The notes beneath the pieces were generated by a model. The model searched no databases. It had not been told where the DNA came from and was given only the letters and a program-made list of their open reading frames with translations. Source: Fimbriimonadaceae bacterium (lineage in GTDB: Bacteria; Armatimonadota; Fimbriimonadia; Fimbriimonadales; Fimbriimonadaceae). Taken from it: a stretch of 64,000 bases of DNA. Each line of letters starts with the position of its first letter. The first letter of the stretch is position 1. The position numbers were made by a program, and so were the translations under genes. The stretch covers positions 124,001-188,000 of the forward strand of contig JAHBTD010000002.1 of assembly GCA_019638775.1 (NCBI GenBank), written 5' to 3'. Positions 18,962 through 26,546 of the stretch are shown here, in pieces.

Positions 18962-19828
18962 CTAAGCAGCCTGCTTGCCGCCTCTTGCCGCTGGCTTGGT
19001 TTTGAGCCCCAAGTTCTTCTTCAAGAACTCTATCGCGTCGGTAGCCGCACTCATCACTTCAGGTTTTTCAATCCTGAATTCATGGCCCATGCCCTCAATA
19101 AAGACAGTCTTGTGTTCGACTCCGGCCTTTTTAAGCGCTTCGTCCAGTACACGAGCATGCTGCGGATTCACGAGCGGATCGGCCAGGCCTTGGATGGTGA
19201 AAACGGGGCAGGTATTTTTGTTGATATAGGTGAGGGGGCTCGCCTCTTTCAGCTCTTTTGACGCATCTTCTCTCTTCTTTCCGAGAACCATCTGGAAGAC
19301 CACGTCAACGTTCTGAGGGAAGGGAAGCGTCATATCCACCGGTCCGAACAGGTTCCAAACGACCTGAACTCGGCTGGACTGGTTGGGGTATTCGGCTGGC
19401 TTGGGGTCGCGAGTGTCCATCGAACCGAGAAGAAGGGATAGATGTCCCCCCGCGCTGGCTCCGGCCGCACCGATCCGCTTCGGATCGATACCGTACTTTG
19501 TAGCGTTCTCTCGCAAAAATCGTACGGCGGTCTGAACGTCGTCCAGCATCGCGGGATATTTGTGCTTGGGTGCGAGACGGTAGCTGATGTTTGCGGCAAC
19601 AAAGCCGTTGTCGGCGAGGTTCTTCGCCATCACCGTCATATCCTCGCGCTTGCCGGATATCCAAGCTCCACCATGGATGACCACAACAGCGGGCAGCTTG
19701 CTGCTTGCCGTTGCGCCAGCGGGCGAGTAAATGTCCATCTTGACCTGTTCGCCACCGGCACGGGTATAGACGATGTCGTTCTCGACGCCAGGCCGAGCCA
19801 TGGCAAGCAAAAGAATGGCTGTTAGCAT
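18962..19828 (-). CDS. Secreted alpha/beta-hydrolase esterase (acetyl-esterase-like)
   Basis: A 288-residue hydrolase of the HSL/BD-FAE type. After a short hydrophobic N terminus (MLTAILLLAMA, probable signal), VVVIHGGAWISG carries the HGG oxyanion motif, YRLAPKHKYPAMLDD is typical of the family, and IGAAGASAGGH contains the G-x-S-x-G nucleophile. The Asp (LADPLVNPQH) and His (GMGHEF) of the triad follow at the expected places. Such enzymes cleave short acyl esters, often on sugars. AGGAG lies eight bases before ATG. The C terminus is basic (KTKPAARGGKQAA). Divergent from the DUF418 gene. Confidence 0.88.
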   Translation of the reverse strand: MLTAILLLAMARPGVENDIVYTRAGGEQVKMDIYSPAGATASSKLPAVVVIHGGAWISGKREDMTVMAKNLADNGFVAANISYRLAPKHKYPAMLDDVQTAVRFLRENATKYGIDPKRIGAAGASAGGHLSLLLGSMDTRDPKPAEYPNQSSRVQVVWNLFGPVDMTLPFPQNVDVVFQMVLGKKREDASKELKEASPLTYINKNTCPVFTIQGLADPLVNPQHARVLDEALKKAGVEHKTVFIEGMGHEFRIEKPEVMSAATDAIEFLKKNLGLKTKPAARGGKQAA

Positions 19829-19937
19829 AAAAGGGCTCCTAAAGAAAGGGGTTCTTTCACCATATTAACGCTTTCGCTTGGACGAACGAGTCGGTTTTTG
19901 GTAGATTGCCTTAAAGATTCATCAGTGCGTGGGCATT

Positions 19938-21212
19938 ATGCAAACTCCAGAACTGCGTCCTCCGGTTGTTTTTGATTATGGCAACGAAGCTCCAACAGAG
20001 CCGCTTTTGCCCAAAGACACGCCGATAGAGCCAGCGGTGCGCGAAAGATTCGCCTCGCTCGACCTTGCCCGTGGGGTAGCCATCTTGGGGATTCTCCTCG
20101 CAAACATCGGGGCTTTTGCCACAGCCGCCATGACCGAGATGACGGCCAGCGCTCCTGAGCCAACTGTCGGAATCGACAGATTGTTTGAGATGCTAAGCCT
20201 CGCCTTTGTCAACGGAAAATTCCGCGCAATGCTGGCTATCCTCTTTGGCGCTGGGCTTTATATGCAGTATGCAAAGCGGAGCAAGATCGAGGGCAACTGG
20301 CCCGGCGGATATCTAAAGAGAACGCTCTATCTGCTGCTGATTGGGCTCGTCCACGGCTACCTCATTTGGTACGGTGATATCCTTGCCGCTTATGCTGGCA
20401 TCTCCTTTGGAGTGTGTTTGCTCGCCGCGATTTCTGACCGGGCGAGGCAGATTGCGATATGGGTTTCGGCGGGTTTGAGTGTGCTTGCCGGTCTGTTTAT
20501 CGTTGCCATGACAGCGTTGATGAACGTGCTCATGAGCAAAGAATCCGGCGCCCTCTTTGCTGGGGATGAAGCCAAAATCTTTACCCTTGGTTCCTATCTC
20601 GATCAATTGGAATTTCGCGGGATCGTCTACTCCTACTCCCTTGCTCAGATCATTATTCTCGCTCCGGTTCTTACCCTCTTGTTCTTGATTGGTTTCGAGC
20701 TCTCTAAGCAGGGGCTGTTCAGCGAACCCGAACAAAACGGTGCAACGCTGAAGAAAATGGCAGGCTTTGGCCTCGGTCTGGGCCTGCCTCTAAGCATGTT
20801 GGTCTGGATAGGTTGGAACCTTAAAGACACAAGGACGCTCTTAATGTTTCCTGAGTTCTTAACCGGCCCGCTGTTAGCCGTGGGATATTTGAGCGTGGTT
20901 GTGGCCTGGTCGCGAACGAAGTTCCTTGCGCCGATACAAAAGCTCATTGGCAACGTTGGACGGCTTGCGTTGACCAACTATCTCTTGCAGTCCTTGATTT
21001 GTACAACCCTTTTCTATTCGTGGGGGTTTGGCTTGTTTGGCAAACTTGATAGCGTCGGCATGCTTAGCGTGGTTCTTGCTGTGTGGGTTGTGAACATCGC
21101 GTTCTCGGCGATCTACTTGCGCTTTTTCCGCATCGGCCCAATGGAGTGGATATGGCGATGTCTCACCGAAGGCCGCCGCATGCCCATTCGGAAGGCGGAA
21201 AATCCTGCCTAA
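19938..21212 (+). CDS. DUF418-family polytopic membrane protein
   Basis: A 424-residue inner-membrane protein of the YeiB/DUF418 type. It begins with a polar tail and RFASLDLARGVAILGILLANI, the family's typical first helix, and continues with FVNGKFRAMLAILFGAGLY, a series of helices, and the C-terminal DUF418 region (GNVGRLALTNYLLQSL, FFRIGPMEWIWRCLT). The function of these proteins is poorly known; the family resembles membrane acyltransferases. Neither GTG 19929 nor ATG 19938 has a good ribosome binding site; I take the ATG. Its 3' end overlaps hspR, on the opposite strand, by four bases. Confidence 0.87.
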   Translation: MQTPELRPPVVFDYGNEAPTEPLLPKDTPIEPAVRERFASLDLARGVAILGILLANIGAFATAAMTEMTASAPEPTVGIDRLFEMLSLAFVNGKFRAMLAILFGAGLYMQYAKRSKIEGNWPGGYLKRTLYLLLIGLVHGYLIWYGDILAAYAGISFGVCLLAAISDRARQIAIWVSAGLSVLAGLFIVAMTALMNVLMSKESGALFAGDEAKIFTLGSYLDQLEFRGIVYSYSLAQIIILAPVLTLLFLIGFELSKQGLFSEPEQNGATLKKMAGFGLGLGLPLSMLVWIGWNLKDTRTLLMFPEFLTGPLLAVGYLSVVVAWSRTKFLAPIQKLIGNVGRLALTNYLLQSLICTTLFYSWGFGLFGKLDSVGMLSVVLAVWVVNIAFSAIYLRFFRIGPMEWIWRCLTEGRRMPIRKAENPA

Positions 21213-21613
21213 ACGTCAGGGCGTTTGGGGACGGTGAAGTTCGGAACGGGCAACAGAGAGTCGCCTTTGCGAATCGGCATGTTTGAATCGCTTAGCAGGT
21301 CTTGGATTCGGCGTTCAGCTTCGCCCACATACTCCCTAAACTGCATTTCAAAATCTGCTCGCATGATGTCCATGTCGTCGAGAAGCCGTAGGATAACTTC
21401 GACCCCGGCAAGGTTCACACCCATCTGTTGGGTAAGTCGCTGAATTTGCCGGACACGGTTGATGTCGAGTTCGCTGTACAGCCGGTTCTTCGCGCCAACG
21501 CGGCTCGGTATTACCAAGCCAAGGCGTTCGTATTGACGCAGAGTCTGTGGGTGAACGCCGCAAAGCTGGGCGGCAACCCCGATCATATAGACCGGCTGGT
21601 TTTCCTGTCTCAT
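21209..21613 (-). CDS. hspR: MerR-family heat-shock repressor HspR
   Basis: A 134-residue MerR-type regulator. The N-terminal helix-turn-helix and wing read [27 protein letters not shown] and then [21 protein letters not shown] (given in parts), which is the HspR pattern with the LRQYERLGL motif. The remainder is a helical, dimer-forming tail ending in Pro/Val-rich sequence. It overlaps dnaJ by four bases (ATGA), so the two are translationally coupled. In actinobacteria, deinococci and others HspR binds HAIR operators and represses dnaK/dnaJ/clpB genes; a HAIR-like site lies in front of this dnaJ. Confidence 0.88.
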   Translation of the reverse strand: MRQENQPVYMIGVAAQLCGVHPQTLRQYERLGLVIPSRVGAKNRLYSELDINRVRQIQRLTQQMGVNLAGVEVILRLLDDMDIMRADFEMQFREYVGEAERRIQDLLSDSNMPIRKGDSLLPVPNFTVPKRPDV

Positions 21614-22545
21614 GATTTAGCCTCCGTATTCTGAAACTGTTTGAGCAACTTCTTCTGCTCTTCGGTGAGGCTCTTTGGTACGGTGATCTTGATCCTCACC
21701 AGAAGGTCGCTCCTGGCGCTACCCATTCGCGAGATGCCCTGGTTGGCGAGCCTGAATGTCTGCCCCGACTGCGCCCCCGCCGGGATCTTCATCGACAGCG
21801 TAGACCGCAAGGTTGGCACCTTCACCTCACCGCCAAGAGCGGCGGTTGTGAAGGAGACGGGAATCTCAACTTCAAGATGCTCCCCCATCGGTTTGAAGGT
21901 GGGATGGTGCGCCCACTTGATCGTGACATAGAGGTCTCCCGCTCGTCCGCGAATCCCAGCAGCGCCCTTGCCAGGAACGCGCAGCTTTTTCCCTTCGGTG
22001 ATACCGGCAGGGATACTGACTTCGACTTTCTTGTTGCTGGGGATCGTGCTGATCGCGCCGTCACGAGTCTGTACCGAGTCGGCAGTTTGGTAGGTCAGAA
22101 CCCGCTTTGTGCCTTTGTCGATCTCTTCAAGGGTGATCTCAACTACCTTTTCAACGTCTCGTGGCTGCGCGGTCTGAAGGTCTTCGATATTGATCTTCGT
22201 GCCTCGTCCTCCACCAAAACCCGAGAAGAACTGCTCGAAGATCGTGCCGAAGTCACCGCCTTGACCGCTAAAGTGAAAGTCGGCTTCGCCTGTGTTTGGA
22301 AAGCCCCCCTGAAAATTCCTCGCGTTCTCCCAGTTCGCGCCGAACTGGTCGTACATCTTGCGTTTCTCAGGGTCGCTCAAGACTTCGTAGGCCTCGCTGA
22401 TCTCCTTAAACTTGGCCTCAGCAGACTTGTCATTCGGGTTGACGTCGGGATGGTACTTGCGTGCCAAGCCCCGATAGGCGGTCTTGATCTCTTTCTCGTC
22501 GGCCTTGCGTCCGACCCCAAGGATATCGTAGTAATCCTTTGCCAT
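21610..22545 (-). CDS. dnaJ: DnaJ-class co-chaperone (CbpA type, no zinc finger)
   Basis: A 311-residue J-domain protein. The J domain (residues 1-70) has the essential HPD tripeptide in [17 protein letters not shown] and the [14 protein letters not shown] helix. A Gly/Phe-rich linker follows (about 80-110: [28 protein letters not shown]), then two C-terminal beta domains ([21 protein letters not shown], and [17 protein letters not shown]). The Cys-rich zinc-finger domain of type I DnaJ is absent, so this is the CbpA class, which activates DnaK ATPase. AAGGGA lies six bases before ATG. First gene of a dnaJ-hspR unit, with the operator and -10 just upstream. Confidence 0.93.
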   Translation of the reverse strand: MAKDYYDILGVGRKADEKEIKTAYRGLARKYHPDVNPNDKSAEAKFKEISEAYEVLSDPEKRKMYDQFGANWENARNFQGGFPNTGEADFHFSGQGGDFGTIFEQFFSGFGGGRGTKINIEDLQTAQPRDVEKVVEITLEEIDKGTKRVLTYQTADSVQTRDGAISTIPSNKKVEVSIPAGITEGKKLRVPGKGAAGIRGRAGDLYVTIKWAHHPTFKPMGEHLEVEIPVSFTTAALGGEVKVPTLRSTLSMKIPAGAQSGQTFRLANQGISRMGSARSDLLVRIKITVPKSLTEEQKKLLKQFQNTEAKS

Positions 22546-22567
22546 GTTAGTCCCTTGTGTTCAACGA

Positions 22568-22588
22568 CATGAGTATACAACGCTCAAG
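22568..22588 (-). promoter_or_regulatory. HAIR-type HspR operator overlapping a -10 hexamer
   Basis: On the reverse strand the site reads CTTGAGC, seven bases, ACTCATG; the HAIR consensus is CTTGAGT-N7-ACTCAAG, so 12 of 14 positions match. A TATACT -10-like hexamer (22577-22572) lies across the spacer and second half-site. Binding of HspR here would block the dnaJ-hspR promoter and give autoregulation. Confidence 0.75.
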
Positions 22589-22734
22589 TGCAAACAAAGG
22601 TTTCAGGATGGGACGATTGTCTTCATTGGCCCGCGTTCGCGCTGGAGTTGCCACACAGACAAGCAAAAAATTGTCGTTGAATTTGATAGTTTATGGTGCT
22701 AATCTTTGTTGTAAGAGTAGCGGTTGGGGGCTAT

Positions 22735-24093
22735 ATGTCTAACATTCTTGTCTTGTATGTCCACGGTACATTTGCTCAAGATCTAAATACAGAAGAGCTG
22801 GATGCGAAAATCATTAGCTCCCTAAAAGATCACAACGTCACTCATCAAGATTTTAAGTGGCCAAAGAAGATCTTGCCCGCGTTCAACAATACTCACGGCC
22901 GCCGGAAAGCGGGCGCAAGAGAGCTGAACGATTACCTCGCGAGTGTTAAGGACAAGTACGACGCTGTCTTCTTAGTCACCCACAGCCACGGTACGACCGT
23001 GAGCCTGATTGCAGAGAAAGAAAGAGGCACAGGCGAGCCAGTAAACGGAATCGTGTCGTTGTCCACCCCCTTCATTGTGACTGCTGTACCTGAGTCGGAT
23101 TGGTTTTCGAAGTTGATCTCCTTCACGACATTTCTCATAACGGGTCTCCTCCTGTTTGGAATCTCTTGGGTCTTTCTCGATAACGTTCTGCTGTCTGGCA
23201 TTATCGGCGGTCTCCTATCCGTGGCGGTGCCCGTCTATTGTTTGTTCGATCTCAAACGCCATGAAGCCGACTTCGACTTCATAAAGATAGACCGGAAGCG
23301 TTTGTTCTTAGCCAGCTCGGCGTTTGATGAAGCAGGCCTTTACACAGCTTTATGGGCACAAGCCTTAAAGTTCTTGTCTTGGGCGGGCTCTATTTACGGG
23401 CTGCTTTGGATCGGTATCCCGGTGACGCTCTTTATGTACATCATTAGCGAGATGGACAGAGCCAAGAGTATCGATCAGTTGGCGAGGTTGAATCAGGCAG
23501 CCGAATCGTGGCTACATGTGTCATGGGTTATCGGTCTCGTCTTCTGCATAGGGGTGGTTCACTGGCTGTCAATCTGGCTCGCCAGTATGATTCGCCCAAA
23601 GGCCAAGCTCAAAACTTGGCGGAAAATGGCTCTCGTCGTTCCAGTTGTTGCCTGTGTGTCTGCCATCGTACTGAGAGATGAGGCAACGACAATCAGAGAG
23701 GATGGAATAGGAAGCGCGGCCTTGATTCTCTTGGGAATGGGTGTGGCTGCCCTGACTGTCCTTGGAATATTCCGCTTTTTTGTCGCGTTCTTGGCGCAGT
23801 CGCAACTTGGACTTGGAATCCCGTTCAGTGTCCTCATGAAGCGGACAGTTAGTGTTGAGAAAACCTTTTCAAACGTCCCGATCTACACGGGATTCTCCCC
23901 AAACAACGACACACCGATCCGGCATAGCCGCTTGCTTGGGTGGGAGCCATGTCAGGATGCCATCGTGGAGTACATCGTCTCACGTGTCGATGATTACCAC
24001 CGTTCTCAATCAAAGGTCGCTTCTGCGAAGGCGACCGAAGAGGCCAAGCCCGAGTTTGTTGAGGTTGGCACCTTTGCACCCGAAGGGAGTTAG
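22735..24093 (+). CDS. Membrane alpha/beta-hydrolase-like protein (452 aa)
   Basis: Begins MSNILVLYVHGTFAQDL, with the HG oxyanion-type motif at residues 10-11, and has AVFLVTHSHGTTVSLIAE at about 77-94, where Ser84 would be the nucleophile. After STPFIV it turns into a membrane protein with about six helices between residues 115 and 370. The C-terminal 80 residues are soluble, with RHSRLLGWEPCQDAIVEYI. The start at 22735 is preferred over 22693: it has a G-rich element (GGGGG) six bases upstream and places the HG motif at the very N terminus, as in lipases. It shares the H-S-H-G elbow with the 831-residue protein upstream, but here the membrane helices follow the catalytic segment. Confidence 0.7.
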   Translation: MSNILVLYVHGTFAQDLNTEELDAKIISSLKDHNVTHQDFKWPKKILPAFNNTHGRRKAGARELNDYLASVKDKYDAVFLVTHSHGTTVSLIAEKERGTGEPVNGIVSLSTPFIVTAVPESDWFSKLISFTTFLITGLLLFGISWVFLDNVLLSGIIGGLLSVAVPVYCLFDLKRHEADFDFIKIDRKRLFLASSAFDEAGLYTALWAQALKFLSWAGSIYGLLWIGIPVTLFMYIISEMDRAKSIDQLARLNQAAESWLHVSWVIGLVFCIGVVHWLSIWLASMIRPKAKLKTWRKMALVVPVVACVSAIVLRDEATTIREDGIGSAALILLGMGVAALTVLGIFRFFVAFLAQSQLGLGIPFSVLMKRTVSVEKTFSNVPIYTGFSPNNDTPIRHSRLLGWEPCQDAIVEYIVSRVDDYHRSQSKVASAKATEEAKPEFVEVGTFAPEGS

Positions 24094-24185
24094 AGCTTGA
24101 ATCCAAACCGCCCTTTTGCATTAGACTGGACATAGAGGAGCCGTTCTGTTGGAAAAGATTCGCTCGCAAAGATGAGGAGCGTTAT

Positions 24186-24210
24186 CAGCTTATCTCTTCC
24201 GAATAAGCTG
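24186..24210. other. Stem-loop in the gap before the HDOD gene
   Basis: Perfect 8-bp stem CAGCTTAT/ATAAGCTG with a 9-base loop, no T-run. The rest of 24094-24333 shows nothing else I can support. Confidence 0.35.
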
Positions 24211-24333
24211 GGGAGATCATCCCGAAGTGTCGTTGTGGCGCTATACACCAAGATTATTGTCAGAGCGGTTCCTGCAGTATTTGCCTAAATTCCTAATAAT
24301 TTGTGGGCGACAAGTTAAGTCCGGCAAGCTAAC

Positions 24334-25209
24334 GTGCCGACAATAAGATTCGTGGATCTCCAAAGCTTGGCCATTAAAGTTTCCCGTAGCGAAAACCTTC
24401 CGGTTTTGCCTCAGGTTGTCAGTTCGGTTATCAAGCTGGCAGATGACCCCAACTCATCGCCAAAAGCGATGGAAGCGATCATTGAGCGCGACGCTGGAAT
24501 CACGGCAAAAATCCTTCGCGTTGCAAACTCGCCTTACTACGGCTTCAGCCATGTGTCTTCGATCGGACGCGCCATCAGTGTTCTCGGCTTGAGCACGATT
24601 CGCTCGCTCGTCACTGCCGTGGCCTACCAACAGCTTATCTCCTCCCGAGCTAGCTCCCAGAATTTCTGTAAGCTCGAATTCTGGAGACACAGCCTCGCCG
24701 TTGCGACCGGCTCCCGCATTCTCGCCAAGATCAAGAATCCTTCCAAGGCCGAAGAGCTTTATAGCGCGGGAATCCTGCACGACGTGGGAATGCTCGTTCT
24801 TGAGCGTTTCAGCCCAGCCGAGTTCGATTCTGCGATCAAGAACAGCCACACCGACCTGATGCCCATCCATGAGGTCGAGAACTTTATGTTTGGCTTTGAC
24901 CACGCCCAAGTTGGCGGACTGCTCGCCGAAAAATGGTCTCTGCCCCCCGTGATGTCACACGCCATTCATTATCACCACAGCGTTGGCGATGACCCCCAGT
25001 ATAAGGAAACGACAGCCATCGTCTCCATCGCGAACACCATGGCGCATCAATGCGGATTCGCGAACAACATGCCGAAGCTTGAGGCCAGGTACGACGAGAC
25101 GGCGCTTGAGCTTTTGGGTCTGCCCGAAGGCCAGCTTGAAGTCATCAAGAACGTGATGATCCAAGAGATTGAGCGCGCTCAGGACGTCTTCCAGATTCGC
25201 GCGGCATAA
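24334..25209 (+). CDS. HDOD-domain signalling protein
   Basis: A 291-residue protein consisting of one HDOD domain. Evidence: ENLPVLPQVVSSVIKLADDPNSS (given in part), the IIERDAGITAKILRVANSPYYG motif that defines the family, SIGRAISVLGLSTIRSL, and GILHDVGMLVLERF, which keeps an HD pair. HDOD proteins are usually non-catalytic relatives of HD phosphohydrolases that act in chemotaxis, c-di-GMP or stress signalling. No receiver or output domain is attached. The start is GTG without a strong ribosome binding site. Its stop is three bases from that of the convergent cytochrome gene. Confidence 0.88.
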   Translation: MPTIRFVDLQSLAIKVSRSENLPVLPQVVSSVIKLADDPNSSPKAMEAIIERDAGITAKILRVANSPYYGFSHVSSIGRAISVLGLSTIRSLVTAVAYQQLISSRASSQNFCKLEFWRHSLAVATGSRILAKIKNPSKAEELYSAGILHDVGMLVLERFSPAEFDSAIKNSHTDLMPIHEVENFMFGFDHAQVGGLLAEKWSLPPVMSHAIHYHHSVGDDPQYKETTAIVSIANTMAHQCGFANNMPKLEARYDETALELLGLPEGQLEVIKNVMIQEIERAQDVFQIRAA

Positions 25210-25212
25210 CCC

Positions 25213-26367
25213 CTACAGCTTCTTAAGAAATCCTATCAAGCGATCTTGATCGGGTTTTGATAACTGTTCATATCTCTTCCGACTCTCTGTGGCTTCGCCC
25301 TGATGGAAACTGATCGCCTGCTCAATGGTGGCTGCGCTGCCGTCATGCCAAAACGGCCCTTCCCAAAGTCCAAGTCCCCACAGAGGAGGAGTTCGGTATT
25401 CACCAACGCCGATCTGTTTCGGTACAACGTGCAGCTCCGGGCTTTGCTTTTGGCTCGCCTTGATCTTTGTGACGACATCGTGAAGCAGTAGGTCGGAATA
25501 AACCTGGATCGTCTTCTGGCTGATCGCTTTTATCGGTGACGTCCCGGTCCTAAGCTCAGGCTTGTGGCAGCTATCGCAACCAATCTGGGAGAATAGCTTC
25601 TTGCCTTTTTCAGATTCAGCGTCTAACTGTGGTCTTGGTGGCGGTCCGAGAGTTCGCAGATAATGCACAACGGCCTTAATCTGCCCTGATCCCAAGCCGG
25701 TAAAGTCGCGCTGATTGAAGGGTTGAACAACCATTCCGATCTCGTTCTTGAAGGCTGTAACCACAAAAGTATCGAGGTTAGCTGCCGAAGACTTCCAGCC
25801 AAATCGTCCAATATCGGTACCGATAGCGTGGACTCGACCGGAGATGCCATCGCCGTTCTTATCTTCGGGGTCCGCCATAGCCGTAAGCGTTTGAGAAGTC
25901 ACCGTTTCGAGCAGGCCACCGCCAAAGAGCATTGGCGCTCGCCTTAGCTCGGCGTCCTCTGGTGGTGGAGTTCTTTCAAATCTGCCGCTTGAACTGCGTA
26001 CAAATTTGTGCACCAATTCCCAGCCCGTCGGATCTGTTTCGCTCTGCTTGAATGCGACAGCATCATCAATCTTTCTGCTGCCCCCGCCGTAGTACGGTTC
26101 GATGTGGCAGGTTACGCAGTTGCGTCCGTTAAAGCCCTTGGCAGAAGCGTCGTTGCGCCACAAATCCCACCGGAACAGATACAATCCGCGGATGGCAAGG
26201 TCCTCTTCCTCTGTCGTTAGGCCGGGGATTGGATCGCCCAGCGACTTCGGCGCCGCCGCATATTCAACCTGAACGGGCGATGTCTTGTCAGCCGATACGA
26301 ATGCCGACCCAATAAAAGGAATCACGGCAAGGGCGGCGAGCATGCCCATCGAGAAAAGTCCTCGCAT
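25213..26367 (-). CDS. Di-heme c-type cytochrome (di-heme oxidoreductase, DUF1111 family)
   Basis: A 384-residue exported protein. The signal peptide spans about residues 1-26 (MLAALAVIPFIGSAFVSA). Two heme c motifs are visible: NCVTCH near residue 84 and GCDSCH near 268. Between them lie GGGLLETV, DKNGDGISGR and FGWKSS, all typical of the DUF1111/di-heme oxidoreductase family (sometimes called thiol oxidoreductases), and the C-terminal YRTPPLWGLG and FWHDGSAATIEQAI motifs. It probably transfers electrons in the periplasm; the true substrate is not known. ATG at 26349 is an alternative start with GAGGA upstream. Confidence 0.88.
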   Translation of the reverse strand: MRGLFSMGMLAALAVIPFIGSAFVSADKTSPVQVEYAAAPKSLGDPIPGLTTEEEDLAIRGLYLFRWDLWRNDASAKGFNGRNCVTCHIEPYYGGGSRKIDDAVAFKQSETDPTGWELVHKFVRSSSGRFERTPPPEDAELRRAPMLFGGGLLETVTSQTLTAMADPEDKNGDGISGRVHAIGTDIGRFGWKSSAANLDTFVVTAFKNEIGMVVQPFNQRDFTGLGSGQIKAVVHYLRTLGPPPRPQLDAESEKGKKLFSQIGCDSCHKPELRTGTSPIKAISQKTIQVYSDLLLHDVVTKIKASQKQSPELHVVPKQIGVGEYRTPPLWGLGLWEGPFWHDGSAATIEQAISFHQGEATESRKRYEQLSKPDQDRLIGFLKKL

Positions 26368-26448
26368 TGCTTTAGCCTACAAGATTTTGGAGGCCGGGAG
26401 TTCCGGTCTAGCGCAAACGCGAATCTGATTTGCAGCTTGTGTGGTGAA

Positions 26449-26541
26449 TGTAAAGATTGTAAGGGAAGGACTGCAACGCCATTCACGAAGTTTCCAATGT
26501 GACGTCAGCTTTACAATCCTTACCTCTTACAACCCTTACTT
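26449..26541. repeat. Inverted 8-bp-phased repeat arms
   Basis: Left arm TGTAAAGA, TTGTAAGG (26449-26464); right arm TTTACAAT, CCTTACCT, CTTACAAC, CCTTACTT (26510-26541), inverted relative to the left. The phase here is 8 rather than 7. It fills the gap between the cytochrome start and the EF-G2 stop and resembles the heptad elements elsewhere in the window. Confidence 0.6.
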
Positions 26542-26546
26542 CCCGA

